A DNA stretch of 64,000 bases from an uncultured Collinsella sp. (GTDB lineage Bacteria > Actinomycetota > Coriobacteriia > Coriobacteriales > Coriobacteriaceae), in assembly GCA_902493515.1 (NCBI GenBank), contig CABUPE010000001.1, positions 81,741 through 145,740 on the forward strand. Reading direction: 5' to 3'. The first letter of the stretch is position 1. Every line of letters starts with the position of its first letter. A model generated the notes under the pieces. It had not been told where the DNA came from, did no database searches, and saw only the letters and a program-made list of their open reading frames with translations. The translations under genes and the position numbers were made by a program. Positions 40,775-49,345 of this stretch are shown piece by piece.

Positions 40775-42235
40775 TTAGCGCACCTGAGCGACGTAAGCGA
40801 CGTTGGTCGAGGAGACCTTGTCCTCGAGCTGGACGCTCATGCGGGGATCGCCGGCGGTAGCGACGGTCAGGTCGCCGGCCTCGACGTAGCCGAGCTCCTT
40901 AGCGGTCTCGATCGCCTTGACGATCGTGCCGTTGACGGTGCCCTGGGTAATCTCGGCCTGATGCGGGATAACGCCCCAGTACATGATCATCTGCTGGACG
41001 GCCCACTCGTGGCGGGAGAACGCGCAGATCGGCATGTTGGGACGGAAGTGCGAAATCAGGCGAGCGGTACGACCGGTGGTCGTCGGCACGGTGATGCACT
41101 TGGCGCCAACGGTGGTGGCCATGTTCACAGCGGACATACCCACAACGTTGTTAACAACGCGGGTGCCATGAGCGTCGGCCGGAACCTCGAGCGGAGCGTG
41201 GGCCGGGAGGTACTTCTCGGTCTCGAGAGCAATGCTGGCCTGCATCTTGACGGCCTCGACCGGGTACTTACCGGCAGCGGACTCGCCAGAGAGCATAACG
41301 GCGTCGGTGCCGTCGTAAATGGCGTTAGCAACGTCGGCAACCTCGGCGCGCGTCGGGCGCGGGTTCTGCTGCATGGAGTCGAGCATCTGCGTAGCGGTGA
41401 TAACGGGCTTGTAGGCCGCGTTGCACTTGGCGATGATCTCCTTCTGGATGTGGGGAACGAGCTCGGGCTTGATCTCGATGCCCAGGTCGCCACGGGCGAC
41501 CATGATGCCGTCGGAAGCCTCGAGGATCTCGTCGAAGTTCTCGACGCCCAGGGCGCACTCGATCTTCGGGAAGATCGTCACGTGCTCGCCACCGTTCTCG
41601 CGGCAAAGCTCGCGGATGCCGCGGACGGACTCGCCGTCACGGATGAAGGAAGCGGCGATGTAGTCGATGTTCTCGGTCAGGCCAAAGAGGATGTCCTGAC
41701 GATCGCGCTCGGTGATGGCGGGCAGCGAGATGTTGACGTTGGGCATGTTGACGCCCTTGCGCTCGCCAATCAGGCCGTCGTTCTTGACGACGCAGGTCAT
41801 GTCCTGGCCGTCGACGGACTCGACCTCGAGGGCAACCAGACCATCATCGATCAGGATAAGGGAGCCCTTCTCGACCTCGGAGGGCAGAGCCAGGTAGTCG
41901 AGGGAGATGTGCTCAGAGGTGCCGTGGAAATCCTCGGACGTGGGCTGAGCGGTGACGACGATCTTATCGCCGGTCTTGACGGCAACCTTCTTGCCGTCGA
42001 CCAGAAGGCCGGTGCGGACCTCGGGGCCCTTGGTGTCGAGCAGGATGCCGACGGGCAGACCGAGCTCCTTGGAAATACGACGGACGCGCTCGATGCGACC
42101 GTGGTGCTCGTCGTAGGATCCGTGCGAGAAGTTAAAACGGGCGACGTTCATGCCCGCCTTAATCATCTCGCGGATGGTCTCGTCGCTATCGCAGGCGGGA
42201 CCCATGGTGCATACAATCTTGGTGCGCTTGTACAT
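40775..42235 (-). CDS. pyk: Pyruvate kinase
   Basis: Enzyme of 486 residues making ATP and pyruvate from phosphoenolpyruvate. RTKIVCTMGPACDS opens the barrel, and FNFSHGSYDEHHG and LLDTKGPEVRTG are ATP/K+-site motifs. FPKIECALGVENFDEIL holds the catalytic lysine (about 222) and the Mg2+ glutamate. GIMVARGDLGIEI and ATQMLDSM complete the active site. A C-terminal allosteric domain (about 350-475) has no extra PEP-utiliser domain. GGAGG precedes the ATG. It lies divergent from the P-ATPase gene across a 441-base AT-rich gap. Confidence 0.97.
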   Translation of the reverse strand: MYKRTKIVCTMGPACDSDETIREMIKAGMNVARFNFSHGSYDEHHGRIERVRRISKELGLPVGILLDTKGPEVRTGLLVDGKKVAVKTGDKIVVTAQPTSEDFHGTSEHISLDYLALPSEVEKGSLILIDDGLVALEVESVDGQDMTCVVKNDGLIGERKGVNMPNVNISLPAITERDRQDILFGLTENIDYIAASFIRDGESVRGIRELCRENGGEHVTIFPKIECALGVENFDEILEASDGIMVARGDLGIEIKPELVPHIQKEIIAKCNAAYKPVITATQMLDSMQQNPRPTRAEVADVANAIYDGTDAVMLSGESAAGKYPVEAVKMQASIALETEKYLPAHAPLEVPADAHGTRVVNNVVGMSAVNMATTVGAKCITVPTTTGRTARLISHFRPNMPICAFSRHEWAVQQMIMYWGVIPHQAEITQGTVNGTIVKAIETAKELGYVEAGDLTVATAGDPRMSVQLEDKVSSTNVAYVAQVR

Positions 42236-42528
42236 TCAGACCTCCATCTGACATCGTCTTGCGCTGATAGATAAACCATAAGAAATAAAACTGAGATGAT
42301 TATAACGAAATGGCGACCGAATACCCCAAAAAATCGACCGTATGCCGAATTAGAAGTTCATTTTTTGCGAAAAAACGGTATATGAAAAATCTTTACCAAC
42401 CGTTCTGACCGCTGCTATCTGGGCGATATTTCAGTTTAACGATGTGCCGAAGAAAAAACGTTTTATCAATATTGAGCATCACACGGTCTGCATCGTTGCA
42501 CTCGAGCCGTGTTTCCAATTGGAATGTT

Positions 42529-42558
42529 TTGGCTAGACGCGCTGCTTTGGGGTACCAT
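42529..42558 (+). promoter_or_regulatory. Probable promoter of the P-ATPase gene
   Basis: TTGGCT (42529-42534), an 18-nt spacer and TACCAT (42553-42558). A similar GTACCATAG lies before metA. It would give a leader of about 110 nt. Confidence 0.45.
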
Positions 42559-42572
42559 AGCTCCACTATCAA

Positions 42573-42669
42573 CTGCCGCTCAGCACGGCAGCCTTGATGA
42601 GCCCTTGCCCTTCTCCTGGGAATTATGATCGGGCATCAATCTGCTGAGTGGCCCGAATCCCAGGAGGGG
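42573..42669 (+). promoter_or_regulatory. Structured leader that can hide the ribosome site of the P-ATPase gene
   Basis: CTCCTGGGA (42613-42621) is complementary to TCCCAGGAG (42658-42666), which contains the ribosome site AGGAGGGG. Inside that hairpin CGGGC/GCCCG (42630-42634 and 42651-42655) forms a second stem. An alternative pairing TTGATG..CCC (42594-42604) with GGGCATCAA (42631-42639) would compete with the inner stem. CTGCCG/CGGCAG (42573-42590) makes an upstream hairpin. Competing pairings at a ribosome site suggest a translational switch, perhaps a metal sensor; I could not match it to a named riboswitch. Confidence 0.55.
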
Positions 42670-42676
42670 ACTCTAT

Positions 42677-45358
42677 ATGCAAAAGGAATACCTGTCCGCC
42701 GCGGCGGAGGTGCTCAGCGACCAGGGCGTCGATGAGAACCTCGGCCTGAGCAACGACGAGGCGTCGTCGCGCCTCGCCAAGACAGGCCCTAACAAGCTCG
42801 AGGAAGCCGAGAAGACTCCGTTGTGGAAGCGCTTCTTTGAGCAGATGGCCGACCCCATGGTCATCATGCTGATCGTTGCCGCCGTCATCAGTGCACTCAC
42901 GGGCATGGTCAAGGGTGAGGCGGACTTTGCCGACGTCGCCATCATCATGTTCGTCGTTATCGTCAACTCGGTGCTGGGCGTGGTTCAGGAGGCCAAGAGC
43001 GAGGAAGCTCTCGAGGCATTGCAGGAGATGAGCGCCGCGCAGTCCAAGGTGCTGCGCGACGGCAAGCTCGTGCACCTGCCGAGCGCCGAGCTCGTGCCCG
43101 GCGATGTGATCATGCTCGAGGCGGGCGACTCCGTCCCGGCCGACTGCCGCGTGCTCGAGAGCGCCACGATGAAGATCGAGGAGGCCGCCCTTACCGGCGA
43201 GTCCGTGCCCGTCGAGAAGCATGCCAACGTGATCGAGCTCGCCGCCGGCACCGACGACGTGCCGCTCGGCGACCGCAAGAACATGTGCTACATGGGTTCC
43301 ACCGTGGTGTACGGTCGCGGTCGCGCTGTCGTGGTCGGTACCGGTATGAACACCGAGATGGGCAAGATTGCCGGCGCCCTGGCCGAGGCCAAGGAAGAGC
43401 TCACGCCGCTGCAGGTGAAGCTTGCCGAGCTCAGCCGCATCCTCACCATCATGGTTATCGTCATCTGCGTCGTTATCTTTGGTGTCGATATCATCCGCCA
43501 CGGCGTGGGCAACGTTCTTACCGACCCGACCGCCCTGCTCGATACCTTTATGGTCGCCGTCTCGCTCGCCGTCGCTGCCATCCCCGAGGGCCTGGTCGCC
43601 GTCGTGACCATCGTGCTGTCGCTTGGTGTGACCAAGATGGCCAAGCGCCAGGCAATCATCCGCAAGCTCTCTGCCGTCGAGACCCTTGGCTGCACGCAGA
43701 CCATCTGCTCCGACAAGACCGGTACCCTTACCCAAAACAAGATGACCGTCGTCAAGCACGAGCTCGCCGCGCCTAAGGAGAAGTTCCTGGCCGGCATGGC
43801 TCTGTGCTCCGATGCCCAGTGGGACGAGGAGCTGGGCGAGGCCGTGGGCGAGCCGACTGAGTGCGCGCTCGTCAACGACGCCGGCAAGGCGGGCCTCACT
43901 GGCCTGACTGCCGAGCACCCGCGCGTGGGCGAGGCCCCGTTCGACTCGGGCCGCAAGATGATGTCCGTGGTCGTCGAGACCCTGGACGGCGAGTATGAGC
44001 AGTACACCAAGGGCGCGCCCGACGTGGTGATCGGCCTGTGCACCCATATCTACGACGGCGACAGGGTCGTTCCGCTGACCGAGGAGCGTCGCGCCGAGCT
44101 CGTGGCCGCCAACAAGGCCATGGCCGACGAGGCCCTGCGCGTGCTGGCGCTGGCAAGCCGCACCTACACCGAGGTCCCGAGCGACTGCAGCCCCGCTGCG
44201 CTCGAGCACGACCTGGTCTTCTGCGGCCTGTCCGGCATGATTGACCCTGTCCGCCCCGAGGTCTCCGACGCCATCCGCGAGGCCCACGACGCCGGTATTC
44301 GCACCGTCATGATCACGGGCGACCATATCGACACCGCCGTGGCCATTGCCAAGCAGCTGGGAATCGTCACCGATCGCAGCCATGCCATTACCGGTGCCGA
44401 CCTCGACCGCATGAGCGACGAGGAGCTCGACGCGCACATCGAGGACTACGGCGTGTACGCCCGCGTTCAGCCCGAGCACAAGACCCGCATCGTCGAGGCT
44501 TGGAAGTCGCGCGACCAGATCGTGGCCATGACGGGCGATGGCGTCAACGACGCCCCGTCCATCAAGCGTGCCGACATCGGCGTGGGCATGGGCATCACCG
44601 GCACCGACGTCACCAAGAACGTTGCCGACATGGTGCTTGCCGACGACAACTTCGCCACCATCATCGGTGCCTGCGAAGAGGGCCGTCGCATCTACGACAA
44701 CATCCGCAAGGTCATCCAGTTCCTGCTTTCGGCCAACCTTGCCGAGGTGTTCTCGGTGTTTATCGCCACGCTCATCGGCTTTACCATCTTCCAGCCGGTG
44801 CAGCTGCTGTGGGTGAACCTGGTCACCGACTGCTTCCCCGCGCTCGCGCTGGGCATGGAGGACGCCGAGGGCGACATCATGAAGCGCAAGCCGCGCAACG
44901 CCAAGGACGGTGTCTTTGCCGGTCACATGGGCCTGGACTGCGTGGTCCAGGGTCTGATCATCACCGTGCTGGTGCTGGCGAGCTTCTTTGTGGGCGTGTA
45001 CTTTGACATGGGCTACATCCACATCGCCGATATGATCGCCGGCAATGCCGACGAGGAAGGCGTGATGATGGCGTTCATCACGCTCAACATGGTCGAGATT
45101 TTCCACTGCTTCAATATGCGCAGCCGTCGTGCGTCGCTGTTCACCATGAAGAAGCAGAACAAGTGGCTGTGGGCTTCTGCCGCGCTGGCACTGGTGCTGA
45201 CGGTGATCGTGACCGTGCAGCCGACGCTTGCCGAGATGTTCTTTGGCCCCGTGACGCTTGAGCTCAAGGGCGTTCTTGCCGCGCTGGGCCTGGCCTTCCT
45301 GATCATCCCGCTGATGGAGATCTACAAGGCGATCATGCGCGCGGTGGAGAAAGAGTAG
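42677..45358 (+). CDS. Calcium-transporting P-type ATPase (type IIA-like)
   Basis: Ion pump of 893 residues. The actuator motif LTGESVPVEK (about 170), phosphorylation site CSDKTGTLT (Asp346) and hinge MTGDGVNDAPSIK (about 620) are all present. Ion-site residues follow the Ca2+ pump pattern: AAIPEGL in helix 4, SANLAEV in helix 5, and WVNLVTD in helix 6. Together these support Ca2+ export, although Mn2+ pumps share some of them. N-terminal residues form a cation-ATPase N domain. The site AGGAGGGG may be masked by the upstream leader. Confidence 0.92.
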   Translation: MQKEYLSAAAEVLSDQGVDENLGLSNDEASSRLAKTGPNKLEEAEKTPLWKRFFEQMADPMVIMLIVAAVISALTGMVKGEADFADVAIIMFVVIVNSVLGVVQEAKSEEALEALQEMSAAQSKVLRDGKLVHLPSAELVPGDVIMLEAGDSVPADCRVLESATMKIEEAALTGESVPVEKHANVIELAAGTDDVPLGDRKNMCYMGSTVVYGRGRAVVVGTGMNTEMGKIAGALAEAKEELTPLQVKLAELSRILTIMVIVICVVIFGVDIIRHGVGNVLTDPTALLDTFMVAVSLAVAAIPEGLVAVVTIVLSLGVTKMAKRQAIIRKLSAVETLGCTQTICSDKTGTLTQNKMTVVKHELAAPKEKFLAGMALCSDAQWDEELGEAVGEPTECALVNDAGKAGLTGLTAEHPRVGEAPFDSGRKMMSVVVETLDGEYEQYTKGAPDVVIGLCTHIYDGDRVVPLTEERRAELVAANKAMADEALRVLALASRTYTEVPSDCSPAALEHDLVFCGLSGMIDPVRPEVSDAIREAHDAGIRTVMITGDHIDTAVAIAKQLGIVTDRSHAITGADLDRMSDEELDAHIEDYGVYARVQPEHKTRIVEAWKSRDQIVAMTGDGVNDAPSIKRADIGVGMGITGTDVTKNVADMVLADDNFATIIGACEEGRRIYDNIRKVIQFLLSANLAEVFSVFIATLIGFTIFQPVQLLWVNLVTDCFPALALGMEDAEGDIMKRKPRNAKDGVFAGHMGLDCVVQGLIITVLVLASFFVGVYFDMGYIHIADMIAGNADEEGVMMAFITLNMVEIFHCFNMRSRRASLFTMKKQNKWLWASAALALVLTVIVTVQPTLAEMFFGPVTLELKGVLAALGLAFLIIPLMEIYKAIMRAVEKE

Positions 45359-45370
45359 CGCACTCGTCCT

Positions 45371-45456
45371 GGCCCGCCCCACGCCCTTTCTCCCTCACTG
45401 GTCCTCGCGCTTCGCGCTGTGGAATCGTTCGGGAGAAAGGGCTTCCGGGGCGGGCC
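45371..45456. repeat. Long nested hairpin after the P-ATPase gene
   Basis: GGCCCGCCCC (45371-45380) with GGGGCGGGCC (45447-45456) and CCCTTTCTCCC (45384-45394) with GGGAGAAAGGG (45431-45441), both perfect, surround a short GCGC-TTC-GCGC hairpin. It may end the ATPase transcript; the layered form resembles the family B elements, but sequence similarity to them is not evident. Confidence 0.65.
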
Positions 45457-45517
45457 CTGCGGTATCCTTGCTGGCTTTTCTCCCGCGCGGATGATAAAGG
45501 GCTGAGGGAAAGTTTGT

Positions 45518-45555
45518 GAGCTGGTCGGGCTTTGCCCGGCCAGCTCTATTTGATT
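45518..45555 (+). terminator. Terminator before rsgA
   Basis: GAGCTGGTCGGGC (45518-45530) pairs with GCCCGGCCAGCTC (45534-45546) with one G-T pair and a TTT loop, followed by TATTTGATTT. Confidence 0.75.
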
Positions 45556-45599
45556 TAAAATACCTGCTCAGTTGTGATTTATGGTGCTGGGAGGCGCTT

Positions 45600-46784
45600 G
45601 TGGGCAAGGCGAAGGCTAAGGCGAAGAAAAAGACGACGGCGGCGCGGGCTAAGCGCGATCGTCGTCGGAAGCTCGCGACCGAAGCCCCCGCGTCTGCCGA
45701 GGAGCTGCTGGCAAACGTGCCGGGACTTGACGCGCTGCAGGATGTTCCGGCGTTCGATGACCTGCCGGTCGATGAAGCTCAGCAGGCGGCATTTGACGAC
45801 TTTTGCGCACATACCGAGGAGCCCGAGCAGATGCAGCTTGGCGCCGTGGTGCGCTTAGATCGCGGGTTTCCGCTGGTGGCGACTGCCGACGACACCTTCC
45901 GCGCCGAGCATGCCGTGGGGTTTGCCAAGTCGCGCGGCGAGGACGAGGTCCTGCTGCCTGCCGTGGGCGACCGTGTGGCGGTGCGCCGCGCTCCCGGGCA
46001 CGATATGGGCGTGATTGAGTGCGTGCTGCCGCGCCGTACGAGCTTTGAGCGTTGGCGCGGCCGTGCCCGCGGAGAGCGTCAGGTGCTCTGCTCCAACGTG
46101 GATTGCGTGCTAATCGTGCAGGCGCTCGGTGCCGGTGAGGTGCTGCTCGACCGCGTGGCGCGCTCGCTGGTGTTGGCGCTCGACTGCGATGCCGAACCGG
46201 TGGTGGTGCTCACCAAAGCTGATCGCTGCGATGCCGAGGAGCTCGAGCGCGATCTGGACCGCGTGCGCCGCCTGGTGGGTCCGGACGTGCGCGTGATCGT
46301 GACGTCCTCTGCCGAGGGGCGCGGCCTGGACGAGGTTCGTTCCTGCGTGCCTGCCGGGAGCTGCGCCATGATTCTGGGCGAGTCGGGTGCCGGCAAGTCG
46401 ACGCTGCTCAATGCGCTGCTGGGCCACGATACGTTGGCGACTGGCGGTGTGCGCGAACGCGACGACCAGGGCCGTCACACTACCGTCGCGCGCGTGATGG
46501 TGGCACTGCCGGGCGACGCCGGCGTGATCGCCGATGCCCCGGGCCTGCGCAGCTTACCGCTCGTGGGTCACGAGCGGGGTCTGGCGCGCGCCTTCCCCGA
46601 GATTGTCGAGGCATCGCGCGCGTGCCGGTTTGGCGATTGCACGCATACCCATGAGCCGGGTTGTGCCGTTCGCGAGGCCGAGGACGCCGGGCAGATCGAC
46701 AGCCTGCGTTTGGAAACGTTCCAAAACTTGGCGTCATCCATGCGCGTGAGTGCTCAAATGCTCGATCCCGATGTTCATCTGTAA
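45600..46784 (+). CDS. rsgA: Ribosome small-subunit-dependent GTPase A
   Basis: Circularly permuted GTPase of 394 residues that matures the 30S subunit. The basic N-terminal tail (GKAKAKAKKKTTAARAKRDR) is followed by an OB domain (about 80-150). G4 (LTKAD), G1 (GESGAGKST) and G3 (DAPG) come in the permuted order. A zinc knuckle CRFGDCTHTHEPGC closes the protein. GTG 45600 is chosen because GGGAGG lies 6 nt upstream; an in-frame start 28 codons earlier overlaps the preceding terminator. Confidence 0.94.
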   Translation: MGKAKAKAKKKTTAARAKRDRRRKLATEAPASAEELLANVPGLDALQDVPAFDDLPVDEAQQAAFDDFCAHTEEPEQMQLGAVVRLDRGFPLVATADDTFRAEHAVGFAKSRGEDEVLLPAVGDRVAVRRAPGHDMGVIECVLPRRTSFERWRGRARGERQVLCSNVDCVLIVQALGAGEVLLDRVARSLVLALDCDAEPVVVLTKADRCDAEELERDLDRVRRLVGPDVRVIVTSSAEGRGLDEVRSCVPAGSCAMILGESGAGKSTLLNALLGHDTLATGGVRERDDQGRHTTVARVMVALPGDAGVIADAPGLRSLPLVGHERGLARAFPEIVEASRACRFGDCTHTHEPGCAVREAEDAGQIDSLRLETFQNLASSMRVSAQMLDPDVHL

Positions 46785-46801
46785 TTGATTTTTCCTATGA
46801 C

Positions 46802-46836
46802 AGCCGTCTCCCAACTGTTCGGGAGACGGCTTTTTT
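46802..46836 (+). terminator. Terminator of rsgA
   Basis: AGCCGTCTCCC (46802-46812) and GGGAGACGGCT (46821-46831) form a perfect 11-bp stem, then a run of T to 46836. Confidence 0.95.
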
Positions 46837-46874
46837 CCTGCGGAAAAGCCTCGAAACATGCAGTTTGTTGACGT

Positions 46875-46926
46875 GCTGACCAAAACCTTGCCACGAGCTT
46901 GACGGGCTGGTCAGCTTTTGGTCAGC
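46875..46926 (+). promoter_or_regulatory. Cluster of GCTGACC/GGTCAGC sites before the tad operon
   Basis: GCTGACCAAAA (46875-46885) and TTTTGGTCAGC (46916-46926) are an 11-bp inverted repeat; between them GCTGGTCAGC (46906-46915) is itself a near-palindrome. TTGACA at about 46935 may be a -35 box. It is a likely operator region for the pilus operon; the regulator is unknown. Confidence 0.5.
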
Positions 46927-47036
46927 GATTGGTTTGACATCGAAAACCAAGATCGCGATTGCGCCGCTTTGCACTCTGACCGCCCAGACAATGGTGGTAC
47001 GGGCATTCGCCCGGCACTGCCATGAGAGGAGCGGCC

Positions 47037-47696
47037 GTGAACAAGAGCAAGCGCATCGCCATCAGTCTGGTCGCGGGCGTGCTCGCTGCTCTGCTCTGCA
47101 TGGTTTACGGCTCGTCGATCCGCTCGCAAGCCGAACAGGTCCAGGCTGAGACCTTGGCCAAGTACGGTGGCGATCGCGTCGAGGTATGCGTCGCGGCGCG
47201 CGATATCGATGTGGGCGAGACCCTCGATGAGACCAATGTCATAACCCAGGAATGGCTGACAAGTCTGCTGCCGCGTGACGCGGCGACCGAGCTGCGCCAG
47301 GTGCGCGGCGACGTGACGACTTCGCGTATTCCCAAAAACGCCGTGATCTGCAATGTCTACACCAAGGCCGAGAGCCACAAGCTCGAGGTGCCTAAGGGCA
47401 AGGTCGCCGTTTCGGTGGCGGTCGATGCCGAGCACTCGGTCGGCGGTGCTACGGGCGTGGGCAGCTACGTGGATGTGTATGTGCAAAAAGACGGCGTAAC
47501 CGATCGGTTGTGCGGCGCGTACGTGATCGATACCAGTGAGGATTCCGGTGCCACGCGCGAGGGCAAGATCGAATGGGTGACGCTGGCGGCTGACCCCGAA
47601 GACGTCAAGGAACTGCTGGGGGCATCGGGCAAGGGAACGGTCAGCTTGACGATTCCCGCCACGGCGCGCGGCAAAAAGAGCGGAGGCGACGAGTGA
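47037..47696 (+). CDS. cpaB: Flp pilus assembly protein CpaB/RcpC
   Basis: Protein of 219 residues. One N-terminal membrane helix (about 8-25) is followed by a SAF domain (VEVCVAARDIDVGETLDETN, about 45-65) and the RcpC part with VPKGKVAVSVAVDAEHSVGG. It is a periplasm-facing or exported assembly factor at the base of the tad pilus. GTG 47037 is preferred over ATG 47022 because AGAGGAG lies directly before it. The first gene of a tightly packed operon; its stop overlaps the next start. Confidence 0.88.
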   Translation: MNKSKRIAISLVAGVLAALLCMVYGSSIRSQAEQVQAETLAKYGGDRVEVCVAARDIDVGETLDETNVITQEWLTSLLPRDAATELRQVRGDVTTSRIPKNAVICNVYTKAESHKLEVPKGKVAVSVAVDAEHSVGGATGVGSYVDVYVQKDGVTDRLCGAYVIDTSEDSGATREGKIEWVTLAADPEDVKELLGASGKGTVSLTIPATARGKKSGGDE

Positions 47697-49345
47697 TGAA
47701 GGCGATCTGGCTTGCGTGCTGCGCGTGCGGCGATTACGGGCTGTTGCAGCGGGAAGTCGAGGGCCGTGACGCGGGTGCACAGGTGCTTCGCGTGGGTGAC
47801 CTGGACGGGCTGGTTTCCATGGCGCGGGCGTTTCCGTCGCGTCGCGGAGCTGCCATCATCGCGGCGTCTCTGTTTGATACCGAAGATGTGCGCAAGACTG
47901 TTGCGCGCCTGACGGCCGAAGGCCGCGTGAGTCGCGTGGTCGTCTTGATAGAAGCGCTCGATCCGTCGGATATCGAGGGGTTGTTTCGCGCGGGGGCGAC
48001 CGAGGTCATCGCTGCGCACAGTATATGCGGCAACGGGCGCGCGGGCGAGGGAGCGGTTGATTCCGATCGGCGCATGACGATTGAGCCCGATGCTTTTGTT
48101 GATAGGGAACCCGGGGCGCCTCGCGCTACAAGAGGCCCGCGTGTTGATGATTGTGGAAAAGCGGAAGCCGAGCATGGTCGGCGCCCCCGGAACCCCCTTG
48201 TATGCGATGACGCTGGAGGGCCGGCGCAGCATGCTGGCGACTCCCCGGCTGTAGATATGGGATACGTGCACGGCGTGAATCTGGCGGATGAACTCGACGA
48301 AGTTGAGGGCCTTGCCGGGTGCGGCGAGTTGTCGCTGATGCAGCATGAGCAGATTGCGCAGAACGAGCCTGCCTCGCAGACCGAACAAGCAGCCATGCCG
48401 GCTTGGACGCAGCACGTGGTTGCGGCGGGGGAGACGGGGACGCTGTCACCGACGCCCGCCCCGCCGCCTCCGATGCCGCCGGCAGACGCTACCGCTCCGC
48501 CGCATCGAGCTCCAGTCATCTGCGCTATTTCGGGTTCGGGCGGTTGCGGCAAGTCGACGATCGTTGCCACCATGGCACACACATCGTCGCTGTTGGGCTT
48601 GCGTGCCGCCGTGCTCGACCTGGACCTGATGTTTGGAAACCTTTACGACTTGTTAGGCGTCGATGCTCCGCGCGATATGGCGGCACTTATCGAGCCGTCG
48701 GCGGCGGGCATGCTCACCGAGCCGGATATCGTAGCCGCTTCGATGCGCGTGGCGCCGGGCGTTACGCTCTGGGGTCCCGTCGCGGCGCCCGAGCAAGCCG
48801 AGCTCATGGCACGTCCGGTGGAGCTACTGCTTGATGTTCTGCGTCGCGAATCCGACGTGGTCTTTATCGATACCTCGGTCTTTTGGGGCGACGCCGTGGC
48901 GGCTGCGGTGGCGGCGAGCGACCGTTGCCTGGTCGTTGGCGATGCGGCGGTGTCGTCCGCGGCATCGGCATCGCGCGTCATTGAACTGGCAGGTCGAGTA
49001 GGTGTGCCGCGCACGCGCATGAGCGCCGTGTTCAACCGGTTCGGTGCGCGCGGGGCAGACGAGGACGTCGCCATGCGCTTTGAGATTGCCTGTGCGTTAA
49101 GCTCCAAGATTCGTATCGCCGATGGCGGGCAGGATCTCGCCGCGCTCATGGCGTTTGGGCGCGCTGACGAGGCAGTGGGGCAGACCAGCGCTTTTGCGAC
49201 TAGCGTGCGCGAGGCCACGCGCGAGATGCTCGTGGAACTGGGGTGCGCCGTCGGCCCTTGGAGCGATATGGTCGCCGACCGTGCAACGCGCACCGAACGC
49301 CCGCGTATCCGCCTTCCCTGGTCGCGCGAGGGTGATCAGCGATGA
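47696..49345 (+). CDS. TadZ/CpaE-like pilus localisation ATPase
   Basis: Protein of 549 residues. The N-terminal receiver-like region (about 1-110) is followed by an acidic, Pro/Ala-rich linker (about 115-270) and a ParA/MinD-type ATPase domain (about 272-500). The deviant Walker A is ISGSGGCGKSTIVATMAHT and DLDLMFGNLYDLLG is the family's switch region. It places the tad secretion complex in the cell. ATG 47696 shares its first base with the cpaB stop. The lysine in GGCGK is kept but the first signature lysine of MinD is replaced (SGSGG), as in many TadZ proteins. Confidence 0.85.
   Translation: MKAIWLACCACGDYGLLQREVEGRDAGAQVLRVGDLDGLVSMARAFPSRRGAAIIAASLFDTEDVRKTVARLTAEGRVSRVVVLIEALDPSDIEGLFRAGATEVIAAHSICGNGRAGEGAVDSDRRMTIEPDAFVDREPGAPRATRGPRVDDCGKAEAEHGRRPRNPLVCDDAGGPAQHAGDSPAVDMGYVHGVNLADELDEVEGLAGCGELSLMQHEQIAQNEPASQTEQAAMPAWTQHVVAAGETGTLSPTPAPPPPMPPADATAPPHRAPVICAISGSGGCGKSTIVATMAHTSSLLGLRAAVLDLDLMFGNLYDLLGVDAPRDMAALIEPSAAGMLTEPDIVAASMRVAPGVTLWGPVAAPEQAELMARPVELLLDVLRRESDVVFIDTSVFWGDAVAAAVAASDRCLVVGDAAVSSAASASRVIELAGRVGVPRTRMSAVFNRFGARGADEDVAMRFEIACALSSKIRIADGGQDLAALMAFGRADEAVGQTSAFATSVREATREMLVELGCAVGPWSDMVADRATRTERPRIRLPWSREGDQR

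Noticed and set aside
42560..42676. A yybP-ykoY or M-box riboswitch before the P-ATPase.
   Set aside because: The characteristic conserved loops of those classes are not seen; only the anti-ribosome-site pairing is supported, so no class name is given.
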